A stretch of 16,796 nt of DNA from Nevskiaceae bacterium (GCA_031277355.1 JAITMN010000358.1:1-16796), one strand, 5' to 3'; positions 1 through 8,057 are shown, numbered from the stretch's first letter. Numbers and translations: made by a program. The notes: generated by a model from the letters alone, not told the origin.

Positions 1-869
1 AAAATACCCAGCACCTTGATGTGACGCTGCAAGCCAATCAAATCCACATCACGCAGGAAGCTGGCCTCGCCATCACCAGCCAGATCGCGCCCCGCCGATC
101 CACCATCGAGCAGCCGCGCACGAAAGCCACGCACCCAATCCTCCACGCGCTCGCGCGGCCAGGCGATGTAGCAATCTTTCAGAATCGAAGCCAGGTCGTA
201 ACCAACCGGACCGCGCAGCGCATCCTGAAAGTCGATCACGCCGGGCGAGCGTTGCGGCGTGACCATCAGATTGCGCGAGTGATAATCCCGATGCACGAAC
301 ACCAGCGGCTGTTGCAGCGCCTGCTCGCAGAGAAACTCAAAGGTGTGATCGAGCATCTGCCGTTCGGCATCGCAAAGCGTCAGGCGCAGATGCCGGCCGC
401 AGAACCACTCCGGCATCAGCCGCATCTCCCGCAGCAGCACCGCTCGATCGTAGGGCGGCAGCCGGCGCGAGGCTGCATCGCCGCGCAGTTGCAGTTGCGC
501 CAGCGTGTCGAGCGCCGCGCCGTACAACGCCTGCGCGTCATCGCCCCGGTTCAGGCAGGTGAGCATGTGCGTGGCGCCCAGGTCTTCCAGCAGCGCAAAG
601 CCCAGCGTGGTGTCGGCCGCATGCACGTGCGGCACATGCACGCGGCAGTCTTCCAGCAGCGCCGAAACGCGCAGGTAGGCGGCCAGGTCCTCCTTGTCGG
701 GCGGGGCGTCCATCACGATGCGGGGCGCGGCCTCGCCGCTCCACAGGCGAAGATAACGGCGGAAGCTGGCGTCGGCCGAAGCCGGCTCCAGCCGCGTAAC
801 GGGGATGTTCAGCGTTTGCTCCAGCCAGCGGCGGAGCAGAGTCAGGCGCGAGTCGTTCTGCATCGGCAT
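1..869 (-). CDS. amgK: AmgK-type sugar kinase (aminoglycoside phosphotransferase fold), 3' end cut by window edge
   Basis: AmgK-type enzymes phosphorylate the anomeric position of N-acetylmuramate/N-acetylglucosamine in the cytoplasm, in cell-wall recycling that bypasses de novo UDP-MurNAc synthesis. Reading the minus strand I see an N-lobe motif (SADASFRRYLRL), then MDAPPDKED, LLEDLG, the catalytic loop VFVHRDYHSRNLM with its Asp near residue 195, and the metal-binding segment GVIDFQDALRGPVGYDLAS. About 289 codons are present without a stop, so the C-terminus is missing. The start is unsure: in-frame ATGs lie at 890, 869 and 863. I chose 869 because homologues begin shortly before the kinase lobe; no good ribosome site decides it. 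The gene diverges from lptD, the arrangement known from Pseudomonas, where the partner murU follows amgK; here that position is off-window. The general kinase fold is certain; the exact sugar substrate is inferred from motif and context. Confidence 0.85.
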   Translation of the reverse strand, partial: MPMQNDSRLTLLRRWLEQTLNIPVTRLEPASADASFRRYLRLWSGEAAPRIVMDAPPDKEDLAAYLRVSALLEDCRVHVPHVHAADTTLGFALLEDLGATHMLTCLNRGDDAQALYGAALDTLAQLQLRGDAASRRLPPYDRAVLLREMRLMPEWFCGRHLRLTLCDAERQMLDHTFEFLCEQALQQPLVFVHRDYHSRNLMVTPQRSPGVIDFQDALRGPVGYDLASILKDCYIAWPRERVEDWVRGFRARLLDGGSAGRDLAGDGEASFLRDVDLIGLQRHIKVLGI

Positions 870-870
870 C

Positions 871-891
871 AGTATACTGTCGCGCTTCATG
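871..891. promoter_or_regulatory. Divergent amgK/lptD start region with AGTATACT palindrome
   Basis: The two genes leave almost no space between them. A perfect 8-bp palindrome AGTATACT (871-878) contains TATACT, one mismatch from a sigma-70 -10 box. A CATG at 888-891 holds the lptD ATG on the plus strand and an in-frame ATG of the kinase gene on the minus strand. I could not find a convincing -35 box at the right distance. If TATACT were the lptD -10, the message would begin almost at the start codon, so the promoter role is a guess. Confidence 0.3.
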
Positions 892-3219
892 CCTTCGCTT
901 CGTCCACGCTCGGTCCGCTCGATCTGCCTGCTGCTGTGCGCGGGAACCGTGCTGCGAAGCTGGGGCGCGGAGCCTGCGCCACCGGCCACGACGCCAGAGC
1001 CAGCGCCCACCGGGCCCGGCCCGCTCATCCGCCCGCCGCCAGCGCTGCCGCCCTTCCCGATCATGATGTGCCCCGAAGAAATGCTGTTCCTGCAATCGCA
1101 GGAGCCGGCGCGCACCATCGCGCAGGCCGTGCAGGCCCCGCTGCAACTGAGCGATGACATTCAGGTGATCAGCGACGGCGCGCGCGTGGAGGCCGACGGC
1201 GCGACGCATGTGCAGGGCAACGTGGAACTGCGCCAGGGCGAGCGCTCGCTGCACGGCCAGGACGTGCGCATCGACCCGAACAACCGCTCCGTTACCGTCA
1301 GCGGCGACGTGCAGTACCGCGACGCCGAGCTTCAGGTCAGCGGCGAGTCGGGCGGCTTCGCCAATGGCGAGGCGCACTTCAACGGCGCGCAATTCCAGAT
1401 GCCGCTGCAACCGGCGCGCGGCTCGGCCGACCTGCTGTCGCTGAACCAGAGCGGCGTGGTGCGTCTGGAAGGCGTGCACTACACCACCTGCCCGCCGGGG
1501 CGCGACGACTGGGGCATCCGCGCCAAAAGCGTGGTGCTCGACACCGCCAAAGGCATGGGCACGGCGCGCGGCGCAACGCTCGACTTCCTCGGCGTGCCGA
1601 TCCTGAAACTGCCGACGATCAGCTTCCCCGTTGGCGCCACGCGCAAGAGCGGCCTGCTGTTCCCCAGCTTCGGCAACACCTCGCGCGGCGGCCTGCAACT
1701 CACCGTGCCCTACTACCTGAACCTTGCGCCCAATCGCGACGCCACGCTGTCGGCAACGGTGTTCTCGCGGCGCGGCTTCAATCTGGGCGGCGAGTTTCGC
1801 TACCTCACGCAAACCAGCAGAGGGCAAATCGACGGCGATCTGCTCCCCGATGATCGCGTGTACGGCAACACGCGCAATCGCCTGCACTTTGAAAACGTCA
1901 CCAGCCTGCCGGGCGATTGGCGATTGACGCTCGATGCGGCGAACGTCAGCGACGTGGAATACTTCGAAGACTTCGCGCAGAACATCGACGGCGCGAGCAT
2001 CGCCTTCCTGCCGCGCACGCTGCAATTGAGCTACCGCGATCCGAACTGGCGTGTGGGCGTGCTGGCGCGCAATTTCCAGACCATCGACCAAACGCTGTTG
2101 CCGGCAGATCGCCCCTACACCGAAGCGCCCCGGCTGTATGCCGATGGCACATGGCGACTCAATGGCGCGCTGCCGCTGGAATATGGATTCACCAGCGAGG
2201 CTTCGGGCTTCATACGCAGCGGCGCCAGCGGCATCGAAGGTTATCGCGTCGATGTAACGCCGCAGGCCACGCTGCGCTACGAAGGCGCGGGCTATTTTCT
2301 TCGCCCCAGCGTGGCGTTTGAAGCCACGCAATATCGCCTGTCGAACGCTGCGGCAGGACAGGACGACACACCGCTGCGCACGCTGCCCATTGCCAGCCTC
2401 GACGCCGGCCTGCTGTTCGAGCGCGCAGTGGGCAGCCGCGATCAGCGCCGCCTCACACTCGAACCGCGATTGATGTACCTGTATGTGCCCTATCGCAATC
2501 AGGATCAATTGCCGGTGTTCGACAGCGGCGAGCCCGACCTCAACTGGGTGCAACTGTTCCGCAGCAATCGCTATGTGGGCTTCGATCGCATCGGTGATGC
2601 GAATCAGGTATCGGTGGGCGTGACCTCGCGCCTGTTCTCAAGCCAGAGCGGCGCGCGCTATCTGGCCGCCACGCTGGGTCAGACTTTCTACTTCGATCCC
2701 CCGCGCGTGCGATTGCCCACCGAGCCGGTGCGCACGCAGAACGCATCGGATCTCATCGCGCAAGTAGAACTGCAAGCCTTCGAGAACTGGAGCGTTGACC
2801 TGGGCGCGCAGTGGAACCACGGCCAGTCGCAGATCGAACGCAGCGAGGTGCGGCTACAATACCGGCCGGCGGCCGAGCAGGTGGTGAACCTGGGCTACCG
2901 CTTCCAGCGCGACCGGCTCGAACAGGCCGATGTATCGGCCTCCTGGCCGCTGACCGACGCCTGGAAGTTCTACGGCCGCATGCTCTACTCGCTGCGCGAG
3001 GATCAGACCATCGAGTCCTTCGCCGGTTTTGAGTATTCCAGTTGCTGCTGGGGCGTGCGCCTCGTGGCCCGGGATTACGTGAGCCGCCGCTCCGGCGGGC
3101 GAGACCTCGGCATCTACCTGCAACTGGAACTCAAGGGCCTTTCCAATGTCGGATTATCCACAGACTCTTTCCTCTCGCGGTCGATTCGCGGATACTCCAC
3201 AGATCCGCGTCTCCCGTAA
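889..3219 (+). CDS. lptD: LPS-assembly protein LptD
   Basis: LptD is the outer-membrane beta-barrel that, with the plug lipoprotein LptE, inserts lipopolysaccharide into the outer leaflet. The product is 776 aa, close to the E. coli protein. A signal peptide (residues 1-27) is followed by a proline-rich linker, an OstA/LptA-like beta-jellyroll domain (about 89-180) and the large C-terminal barrel (about 215-776). All four disulfide cysteines are recognisable: C61 in MMCPEEM, C201 in HYTTCPPGRDDW, and the pair C719-C720 in YSSCCWGVRL. This supports a functional, disulfide-matured LptD. I chose ATG 889 because it gives the signal peptide directly; the upstream in-frame ATG at 805 would run into the divergent kinase gene. 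It heads the operon and is followed by surA, whose product helps LptD fold. Confidence 0.97.
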   Translation: MPSLRPRSVRSICLLLCAGTVLRSWGAEPAPPATTPEPAPTGPGPLIRPPPALPPFPIMMCPEEMLFLQSQEPARTIAQAVQAPLQLSDDIQVISDGARVEADGATHVQGNVELRQGERSLHGQDVRIDPNNRSVTVSGDVQYRDAELQVSGESGGFANGEAHFNGAQFQMPLQPARGSADLLSLNQSGVVRLEGVHYTTCPPGRDDWGIRAKSVVLDTAKGMGTARGATLDFLGVPILKLPTISFPVGATRKSGLLFPSFGNTSRGGLQLTVPYYLNLAPNRDATLSATVFSRRGFNLGGEFRYLTQTSRGQIDGDLLPDDRVYGNTRNRLHFENVTSLPGDWRLTLDAANVSDVEYFEDFAQNIDGASIAFLPRTLQLSYRDPNWRVGVLARNFQTIDQTLLPADRPYTEAPRLYADGTWRLNGALPLEYGFTSEASGFIRSGASGIEGYRVDVTPQATLRYEGAGYFLRPSVAFEATQYRLSNAAAGQDDTPLRTLPIASLDAGLLFERAVGSRDQRRLTLEPRLMYLYVPYRNQDQLPVFDSGEPDLNWVQLFRSNRYVGFDRIGDANQVSVGVTSRLFSSQSGARYLAATLGQTFYFDPPRVRLPTEPVRTQNASDLIAQVELQAFENWSVDLGAQWNHGQSQIERSEVRLQYRPAAEQVVNLGYRFQRDRLEQADVSASWPLTDAWKFYGRMLYSLREDQTIESFAGFEYSSCCWGVRLVARDYVSRRSGGRDLGIYLQLELKGLSNVGLSTDSFLSRSIRGYSTDPRLP

Positions 3220-3237
3220 CGCAACCCCATGTCATTC

Positions 3238-3242
3238 AAGGA
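3238..3242 (+). promoter_or_regulatory. Ribosome binding site of surA
   Basis: AAGGA lies 7 nt before ATG 3250. This decides the start in favour of 3250 over the in-frame ATG at 3229, which would add seven charged or polar residues ahead of the signal peptide. Confidence 0.8.
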
Positions 3243-3249
3243 TAATTTA

Positions 3250-4587
3250 ATGTTTCGCACGGTGCTTCTGGCCCTTTGTTCGGTCTTCGCCGCCACCGCG
3301 CTTGCCGCCGATGCGCAGCCCGCCGCCGCCGCACCGCCGGCCCCGGCGCAACCGGCCCCCGCCGGCGTGCTGATCGACAAAGTCGTGGCCGTCGTCAACG
3401 ACGGCATCGTCACCGAAAGCGAGCTGGCCGAGCAGATGGTGATGATCGTCGAGCGCCTGCGCGAACAGAACACGCCGATGCCCGACCCGGAAGTGCTGCG
3501 CAAGCAGGTGCTCGACCGGCTGATCCTGCAAGAGATTCAGGTGCAGCGCGCCGACCGCCTCGGCATGAAAGTGGGCGACGAACAACTGAACGCGGCGATG
3601 GCCGATATCGCCGAGCGCAACAACATACCGTTGCAGCAATTGCCGGCGGCGCTGGCGCAACAGGGCGTGGACTACGCCAGCTACCGCGACAACCTGCGCA
3701 AGGAAATGCTGCTCAACGGACTGCGCCAGCGCGACGTGATCTCGCGCATCAGCATCACGCCGCGCGAACTGGAGCAATTCCTCGACCGGCAAAGCAAGCA
3801 GCCTTCGGCCGACAAGGAATACAACATCTCGCACATCCTGCTCGCGGTGCCGGAAGACGCCAACCAGACGCAGGTGGATGAACTGGCCGCACGCGCCGAT
3901 GAAGTGTACGACCGCGCCACCTCGGGCAATGAAGACTTCGGACGGCTCGCCGTGGCGTTCTCCAACAGCCAGACCGCGCTGGAAGGCGGATCGCTGGGCT
4001 GGCGCAAGGGGCCGGAACTGCCCACGATCTTCTCCGATCTGGTGGTGGCGCTGAAGCCCGGCGAAGTCAGCAAGCCGCTGCGCACGCCCAGCGGTTTTCA
4101 CATCGTGAAACTCAACGAAGTGCGCAGCGTCACCGCAGCCGGCGGGCTGGAACAGCAATGGCACGCGCGCCACATCCTGATGACCACCAACGAACTGCAA
4201 GACGACGCCACGGTGCGCCAGCGTCTGGAAGACATCCGCAAGCGCGTATTGAATGGCGAGGACTTCGCCGTATTCGCCACGACGATGTCCGAAGACTCCG
4301 GCTCTGCCGTCGATGGCGGCGATCTGGGCTGGACTGGCCCGGATCAGTTCGTACCCGAATTCCAGCAAAAGCTCGAAAGCCTCGACCTGAACCAGATCAG
4401 CGAACCGTTCAAGTCGCAGTTCGGCTGGCACATCGTGCAATTGCTCGAACGCCGCGAATTCGACACCACGGATGAACTGCGGCGTCAGCGCGCCTTCCAG
4501 CAATTGCGCGAGAGCAAGGCCGACGAAGAAACCGAACTGTGGTTGCGCCGCATACGCGACGAGGCTTTCGTCGACACCGACGTGTGA
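3250..4587 (+). CDS. surA: Periplasmic chaperone / peptidyl-prolyl isomerase SurA
   Basis: SurA escorts unfolded outer-membrane proteins, LptD among them, across the periplasm to the BAM complex. The 445-aa product starts with a signal peptide ending ATALA, then an Ala/Pro-rich spacer and the SurA N-terminal domain opening with DKVVAVVNDGIVTESEL. Two parvulin domains follow: the first about 190-292 (EYNISHILLAVPE to GFHIVKLNEV), the second about 303-405 (QWHARHILMTT to GWHIVQLLERREF). Each contains the expected GGSLGW or GGDLGW turn. A short C-terminal helix closes the protein. The start is set by the AAGGA site at 3238. The gap from lptD is 30 nt and the next gene begins 4 nt after its stop, so co-transcription is likely. 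Confidence 0.97.
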   Translation: MFRTVLLALCSVFAATALAADAQPAAAAPPAPAQPAPAGVLIDKVVAVVNDGIVTESELAEQMVMIVERLREQNTPMPDPEVLRKQVLDRLILQEIQVQRADRLGMKVGDEQLNAAMADIAERNNIPLQQLPAALAQQGVDYASYRDNLRKEMLLNGLRQRDVISRISITPRELEQFLDRQSKQPSADKEYNISHILLAVPEDANQTQVDELAARADEVYDRATSGNEDFGRLAVAFSNSQTALEGGSLGWRKGPELPTIFSDLVVALKPGEVSKPLRTPSGFHIVKLNEVRSVTAAGGLEQQWHARHILMTTNELQDDATVRQRLEDIRKRVLNGEDFAVFATTMSEDSGSAVDGGDLGWTGPDQFVPEFQQKLESLDLNQISEPFKSQFGWHIVQLLERREFDTTDELRRQRAFQQLRESKADEETELWLRRIRDEAFVDTDV

Positions 4588-4591
4588 GTCC

Positions 4592-5569
4592 GTGAGCACG
4601 CACCGCCCGCGTCTGGCGCTCACCTGTGGCGAGCCTGCCGGCATCGGGCCAGACCTTGCGGTGATGCTGGCGGCGAATCCGCCGCAGGCCTGCATCGACT
4701 GCGACATCATCTGCCTCGGCGACCGCTCGCTGCTCGCGGCGCGCGCAAACGCTCTGGGCTTGCCCGCGCCCCATGATGGCCCGCGCTTCACCCTCGAACA
4801 CCTGCCGCTGCCTGCGCCGGTGATCGCGGGCAAGCTCGACGTGCGCAACGCGCGCTGGGTACTTGATCTGATCGACCGCGCCATTAACGGCTGTCGCGAA
4901 GGCCGCTTCGACGCCATCGTCACCGCGCCGGTGCAAAAGAGCATCATCAACGACGCCGGCATCGCCTTCACCGGCCACACCGAATACCTGGCGCAGCGCT
5001 GCGGCAACGCGCATCCGGTGATGCTGCTCACCGGCGGCGGGCTGCGCGTGGCGCTGGCGACCACGCATCTGCCGCTGGCCGAAGTCAGCCCACACCTCAC
5101 CTCGGCGCTGCTCGACCAAACGCTCGCCATCCTGCATCACGACCTGCAAACGCATTGGGGCTTCGCGCAGCCGCGCATCGGCGTGTGCGGTCTGAATCCT
5201 CATGCCGGCGAAGGCGGTCATCTGGGCCGGGAGGAAATCGACGTGATCGCGCCGGCCATCGCCCGCGCGCAGCAGGCCGGCATGCGCGTCTCCGGTCCCT
5301 GGCCTGCGGATACGATCTTCACGCCGCGCCAACTCGAAAACTTCGACGCGGTGCTGGCGATGTTCCACGATCAGGGCCTGCCCACGCTCAAGTACGCCGC
5401 CTTCGGCCAGGCCGTGAACGTGACGCTGGGGCTGCCCTTGCTGCGCACCTCCGTGGATCACGGCACCGCGCTTGATCTGGCCGGCACCGGACGCGCCGAC
5501 GCCGGCAGCCTCGCCGCCGCGCTGAGCCTTGCCGCCGAACTTGCCGCACGGCGGCATCACCGCGCGTGA
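4592..5569 (+). CDS. pdxA: 4-hydroxythreonine-4-phosphate dehydrogenase PdxA
   Basis: PdxA oxidises 4-phosphohydroxy-L-threonine with NAD(P), the step before PdxJ in the DXP-dependent pyridoxal 5'-phosphate pathway. The 325-aa product is close to the E. coli length of 329. It opens with LALTCGEPAGIGPDL and keeps the three divalent-metal histidines: H159 in ATTHLPL, H204 in GLNPHAGEGG and H259 in MFHDQGLPTLKY. These align with E. coli H166, H211 and H266. Also present are GHTEYLA and the C-terminal TSVDHGTALDLAG. The start is GTG 4592, 4 nt after the surA stop. A longer version from ATG 4472 would overlap surA by over 100 nt and add sequence unlike the family. Its stop overlaps the rsmA start in a GTGA. 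Confidence 0.97.
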   Translation: MSTHRPRLALTCGEPAGIGPDLAVMLAANPPQACIDCDIICLGDRSLLAARANALGLPAPHDGPRFTLEHLPLPAPVIAGKLDVRNARWVLDLIDRAINGCREGRFDAIVTAPVQKSIINDAGIAFTGHTEYLAQRCGNAHPVMLLTGGGLRVALATTHLPLAEVSPHLTSALLDQTLAILHHDLQTHWGFAQPRIGVCGLNPHAGEGGHLGREEIDVIAPAIARAQQAGMRVSGPWPADTIFTPRQLENFDAVLAMFHDQGLPTLKYAAFGQAVNVTLGLPLLRTSVDHGTALDLAGTGRADAGSLAAALSLAAELAARRHHRA

Positions 5570-6342
5570 TTCGCGCCCGCAAGCGCTTCGGCCAGCACTT
5601 CCTGCACGATCCGCAGGTCTTGCAGCGCATCGTTGCCGCCATTGCCCCGCAACCCGGCGACGCCCTGCTGGAAATCGGCCCCGGCACCGGCGCACTCACC
5701 GCCCTGCTGCTCGAACACGCGCCCACGCTGGATGCCATCGAAATCGACCGCGATCTGGCGCATCTGCTGCAACAACGCTGGCCGCAACGATTGCGATTGC
5801 ATGTGAGCGATGCGCTTGATTTCGACTACACCCAGCTTGCCGCCGCGCGTGGCGGCAAACTGCGCGTGATCGGCAATCTGCCCTACAACGTCTCCACGCC
5901 GCTGCTGTTCCGGCTGCTCGCCCATGTGAACGCGCTGCACGATCTGCATGTGATGCTGCAAAAGGAAGTGATCGACCGGATGGCCGCCGCGCCGGGCAGC
6001 GCAGACTATGGCCGCCTCACGGTGATGCTGGCTCCGCATCTTCACATCGAACGTCTGTTCGACGTAGGTCCCGGCGCATTCCATCCGCCGCCGCGCGTGT
6101 GGTCGGCGGTGGCGCGGCTGACCGTGCTGCCGCAACCACGCTTTGCGATTCCCCCGCTCTATGGCGAACTCGTGGCCGCCGCATTCGCCCAGCGCCGCAA
6201 GACCCTTCGCAACAGCCTGCGCGCCCTGCTCACGCCGGAAGACTTCCACGCCGCAGGCATCGACCCCGGCGCACGCCCCGAAACGCTGGAACCGGCGCAG
6301 TTCGCCGCTCTTGCGATGCTTGCGCGCCCCGTCGCGCTGTGA
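5566..6342 (+). CDS. rsmA: 16S rRNA (adenine1518-N6/adenine1519-N6)-dimethyltransferase RsmA (KsgA)
   Basis: RsmA dimethylates two adjacent adenines in the 3'-terminal hairpin of 16S rRNA using S-adenosylmethionine, a late checkpoint of 30S assembly. The 258-aa product has the N-terminal KRFGQHFLHD, the SAM-binding LLEIGPGTGALT (residues 34-45), the target-base motif NLPYN at 104-108 followed by VSTPLLF, then QKEVIDRM, the FHPPPRVWSAV segment and C-terminal FAQRRKTLRNSL. The start codon is GTG, overlapping the pdxA stop by 4 nt, which implies translational coupling. The length and all motifs are complete. Confidence 0.97.
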   Translation: MIRARKRFGQHFLHDPQVLQRIVAAIAPQPGDALLEIGPGTGALTALLLEHAPTLDAIEIDRDLAHLLQQRWPQRLRLHVSDALDFDYTQLAAARGGKLRVIGNLPYNVSTPLLFRLLAHVNALHDLHVMLQKEVIDRMAAAPGSADYGRLTVMLAPHLHIERLFDVGPGAFHPPPRVWSAVARLTVLPQPRFAIPPLYGELVAAAFAQRRKTLRNSLRALLTPEDFHAAGIDPGARPETLEPAQFAALAMLARPVAL

Positions 6343-6356
6343 TTCCCTTGCAGGCG

Positions 6357-6803
6357 ATGAAGGCGTATTCCCGCATCCTCGCCGTGGTGGACCTCAGCCA
6401 CGACAGTCAGCACATCGCACACCGTGCGCTGCAAATGGCTGCCTGCCATCCGGGGGCGCAGCTCACGCTGTTGCACATCGTCGAATTCGTGCCGGTGGAA
6501 CCGCTCAGCGATTCGCTGTTGCCGGCGGTGCAGGTCGAATCCGAACTGCTGGCGAGCGCCCGCGAACGCCTCGCTCAATTGGCCGACACCTTGAGCACAC
6601 CGCCCCCGCCGTGGCGCGTGGAATCGGGCAACGTAAAGGTGGAAATCGTGCGCGCAGCGCGCGAAGGCGGCTTTGATCTCATCGTGATCGGCAGCCACGA
6701 ACGGCACGGCCTGTCGATACTCTTGAACCTCACCGAAGACACCGTGCTGCACGCCGCGCCCTGCGATGTGCTGGCCGTGCGTCTGCCGATGGAGCGCGCA
6801 TGA
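6357..6803 (+). CDS. Universal stress protein, UspA family
   Basis: This is a 148-aa single-domain protein of the Usp fold (Rossmann-like, alpha/beta). It begins KAYSRILAVVDLSHDS, with the acidic residue of the nucleotide site at D12, and ends with FDLIVIGSHERHGLSILL, then HAAPCDVLAVRLP. The usual ATP loop is G-2x-G-9x-G-(S/T). Here the first glycine (G112) and the final T126 remain, but E115 and L125 replace the other two glycines, so ATP binding is doubtful. ATG 6357 is chosen because it gives the normal family N-terminus. GTG 6339, which overlaps the rsmA stop in a GTGA exactly like the previous junction, is a real alternative and would add six residues. The stop overlaps the apaG ATG (ATGA). 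In most gammaproteobacteria rsmA is followed directly by apaG, so this gene is an insertion in the block. Confidence 0.9.
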   Translation: MKAYSRILAVVDLSHDSQHIAHRALQMAACHPGAQLTLLHIVEFVPVEPLSDSLLPAVQVESELLASARERLAQLADTLSTPPPPWRVESGNVKVEIVRAAREGGFDLIVIGSHERHGLSILLNLTEDTVLHAAPCDVLAVRLPMERA

Positions 6804-7171
6804 GCGGCGGCATCAACATCGACGTGCAGACCAGCTATCTGCCCGAGCAATCCGACCCGGGTGACGACCGCTATGTGTTCAGCTACACCATCACGGTGCG
6901 CAACGACGGCCACACACCCGCGCGGCTGATGCAGCGTCACTGGCTGATCACCGACGCCAACGGCAAGACGCAGGAAGTGCATGGCGATGGCGTAGTGGGT
7001 CAGCAACCGCATCTGAAGCCCGGTCAGGGCTTTCGCTATTCCAGCGGCGCAGTGCTTGAAACGCCGGTAGGCGCGATGCAGGGCCGCTACGAAATGGTCA
7101 GCGACGACGGCACGCGCTTCGACGCGCCGATACCCGCATTCCGGCTGTCGATGCCGGGCATCTTGAACTGA
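6800..7171 (+). CDS. apaG: ApaG (DUF525) family protein
   Basis: ApaG is a small protein with an immunoglobulin/fibronectin-III-like beta-sandwich; its biochemical role is still poorly defined, but it travels with apaH. The 123-aa product shows the family signature: YVFSYTITVRNDG, then RHWLITDANG, the nearly invariant VHGDGVVGQQPHLKPG, YSSGAVLETPVGAMQGRYEM, and a C-terminal AFRLSMPG. The ATG overlaps the stop of the universal stress gene by 4 nt, and apaH begins 9 nt after its stop. Confidence 0.96.
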   Translation: MSGGINIDVQTSYLPEQSDPGDDRYVFSYTITVRNDGHTPARLMQRHWLITDANGKTQEVHGDGVVGQQPHLKPGQGFRYSSGAVLETPVGAMQGRYEMVSDDGTRFDAPIPAFRLSMPGILN

Positions 7172-7180
7172 CGCTGCGCC

Positions 7181-8023
7181 TTGGCCCGCTACGCGATTGG
7201 CGATGTGCAAGGCTGCGGCGCACCGCTGCGGGCGCTGCTGCGCAAGCTGCGTTTCTCCGCCGACCGCGACGAACTATGGTTCACCGGCGATCTGGTGAAC
7301 CGTGGCCCGCAATCCCTCGAAGTGCTGCGCCTCGTGCGCGCCCTCAGCGGCAATGCGCGCACCGTGCTCGGCAATCACGACCTGCATCTGCTGGCGCATC
7401 ACTTCGATCCCGCGCGCCCACTGCGCGCCGGCGACACGTTGCAACAGGTATTGCAAGCGCCGGACCGCGAGGCGCTGATGCACTGGCTGCTGGAACAACC
7501 GCTCGTCATTCACGATCCGCGCAGCGCGGACTTTCTCGTGCATGCGGGTCTGCTGCCGCAGTGGACGCTGGCGCAAACCAAAGCTCTGGCCGACGAAACC
7601 TCGCAAGCGTTGCGCGCCGACCCCGCCGCCTTCCTTGTCGGCATGTACGGCGCAAAGCCCGACCGCTGGAGCGACTCGCTCACCGGCATGTCGCGCTGGC
7701 GTTTCACGATCAACGTCCTCACGCGCCTTCGCTACTGCGACGCCGCCGGCACGCTGAACCTGAAGCGCAAAGACTCCCCCGACAACGCCGCCTCACGTTG
7801 GCGTCCGTGGTTCGAGCACCGCACGCCGCGCAGCGCCCGCACGCGCGTGATCTTCGGTCACTGGTCCACGCTCGGCCTGCTGCAACGGCCCGGACTGCTC
7901 GGGCTCGACACCGGATGCGTCTGGGGCGGCGCGCTCACCGCCATCAACCTCGATGATCCCGAAGCCCCGCCCATGCAGTTGCCATGCCGCGCCTGTCAGC
8001 AACCCGGCGTCGATCCGCAGTAA
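7181..8023 (+). CDS. apaH: Bis(5'-nucleosyl)-tetraphosphatase, symmetrical (ApaH)
   Basis: ApaH hydrolyses Ap4A to two ADP, controlling the dinucleoside polyphosphates that accumulate in stress and that cap RNA in E. coli. The 280-aa product is a calcineurin-like metallophosphatase with AIGDVQGC (residues 5-12), FTGDLVNRGP (D37), LGNHDLHLLAHH (N65, H66), a later VHAGLLPQW and the C-terminal FGHWSTLGLL plus LDTGCVWGGALTAI. The start is TTG 7181: it is the only start codon between the in-frame apaG stop and the conserved YAIGDVQGC, so a rare start codon is well supported. It closes the operon. The nearby palindrome at 8040-8057 lies just after the stop. Confidence 0.96.
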   Translation: MARYAIGDVQGCGAPLRALLRKLRFSADRDELWFTGDLVNRGPQSLEVLRLVRALSGNARTVLGNHDLHLLAHHFDPARPLRAGDTLQQVLQAPDREALMHWLLEQPLVIHDPRSADFLVHAGLLPQWTLAQTKALADETSQALRADPAAFLVGMYGAKPDRWSDSLTGMSRWRFTINVLTRLRYCDAAGTLNLKRKDSPDNAASRWRPWFEHRTPRSARTRVIFGHWSTLGLLQRPGLLGLDTGCVWGGALTAINLDDPEAPPMQLPCRACQQPGVDPQ

Positions 8024-8039
8024 GCGCAGCCCGTTTCAA

Positions 8040-8057
8040 GGCGCAGTACACTGCGCC
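8040..8057. repeat. Short palindrome between apaH and the DUF1993 gene
   Basis: GGCGCAGT, then AC, then ACTGCGCC form a perfect 8-bp-arm inverted repeat beginning 17 nt after the apaH stop. As RNA it could fold with a six-base loop; no T-tract follows, so it is not a classic terminator. As DNA it could be an operator: it spans TACACT (8047-8052), a weak -10 candidate for the next gene. Its arms recur in the hairpin at 15515-15535. Confidence 0.4.

Noticed and set aside
805..888. Upstream extension of lptD from ATG 805
   Set aside because: It adds 28 residues ahead of a good signal peptide and overlaps the divergent kinase coding sequence.
21..1157. 378-codon plus-strand frame across the left edge
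   Set aside because: It overlaps the kinase gene on the minus strand and the lptD 5' end. The minus-strand reading has all the kinase motifs; this one has none.
538..2553. 671-codon open frame on the minus strand across lptD
   Set aside because: The translation is low-complexity, rich in Arg, Ala and His, with no recognisable domain, and lies antisense to lptD, whose motifs are unmistakable. Long antisense frames are expected in GC-rich coding DNA.
3247..5130. 627-codon minus-strand frame across surA and pdxA
   Set aside because: It spans two well-identified genes on the other strand and has no family motifs; a mirror of codon bias.
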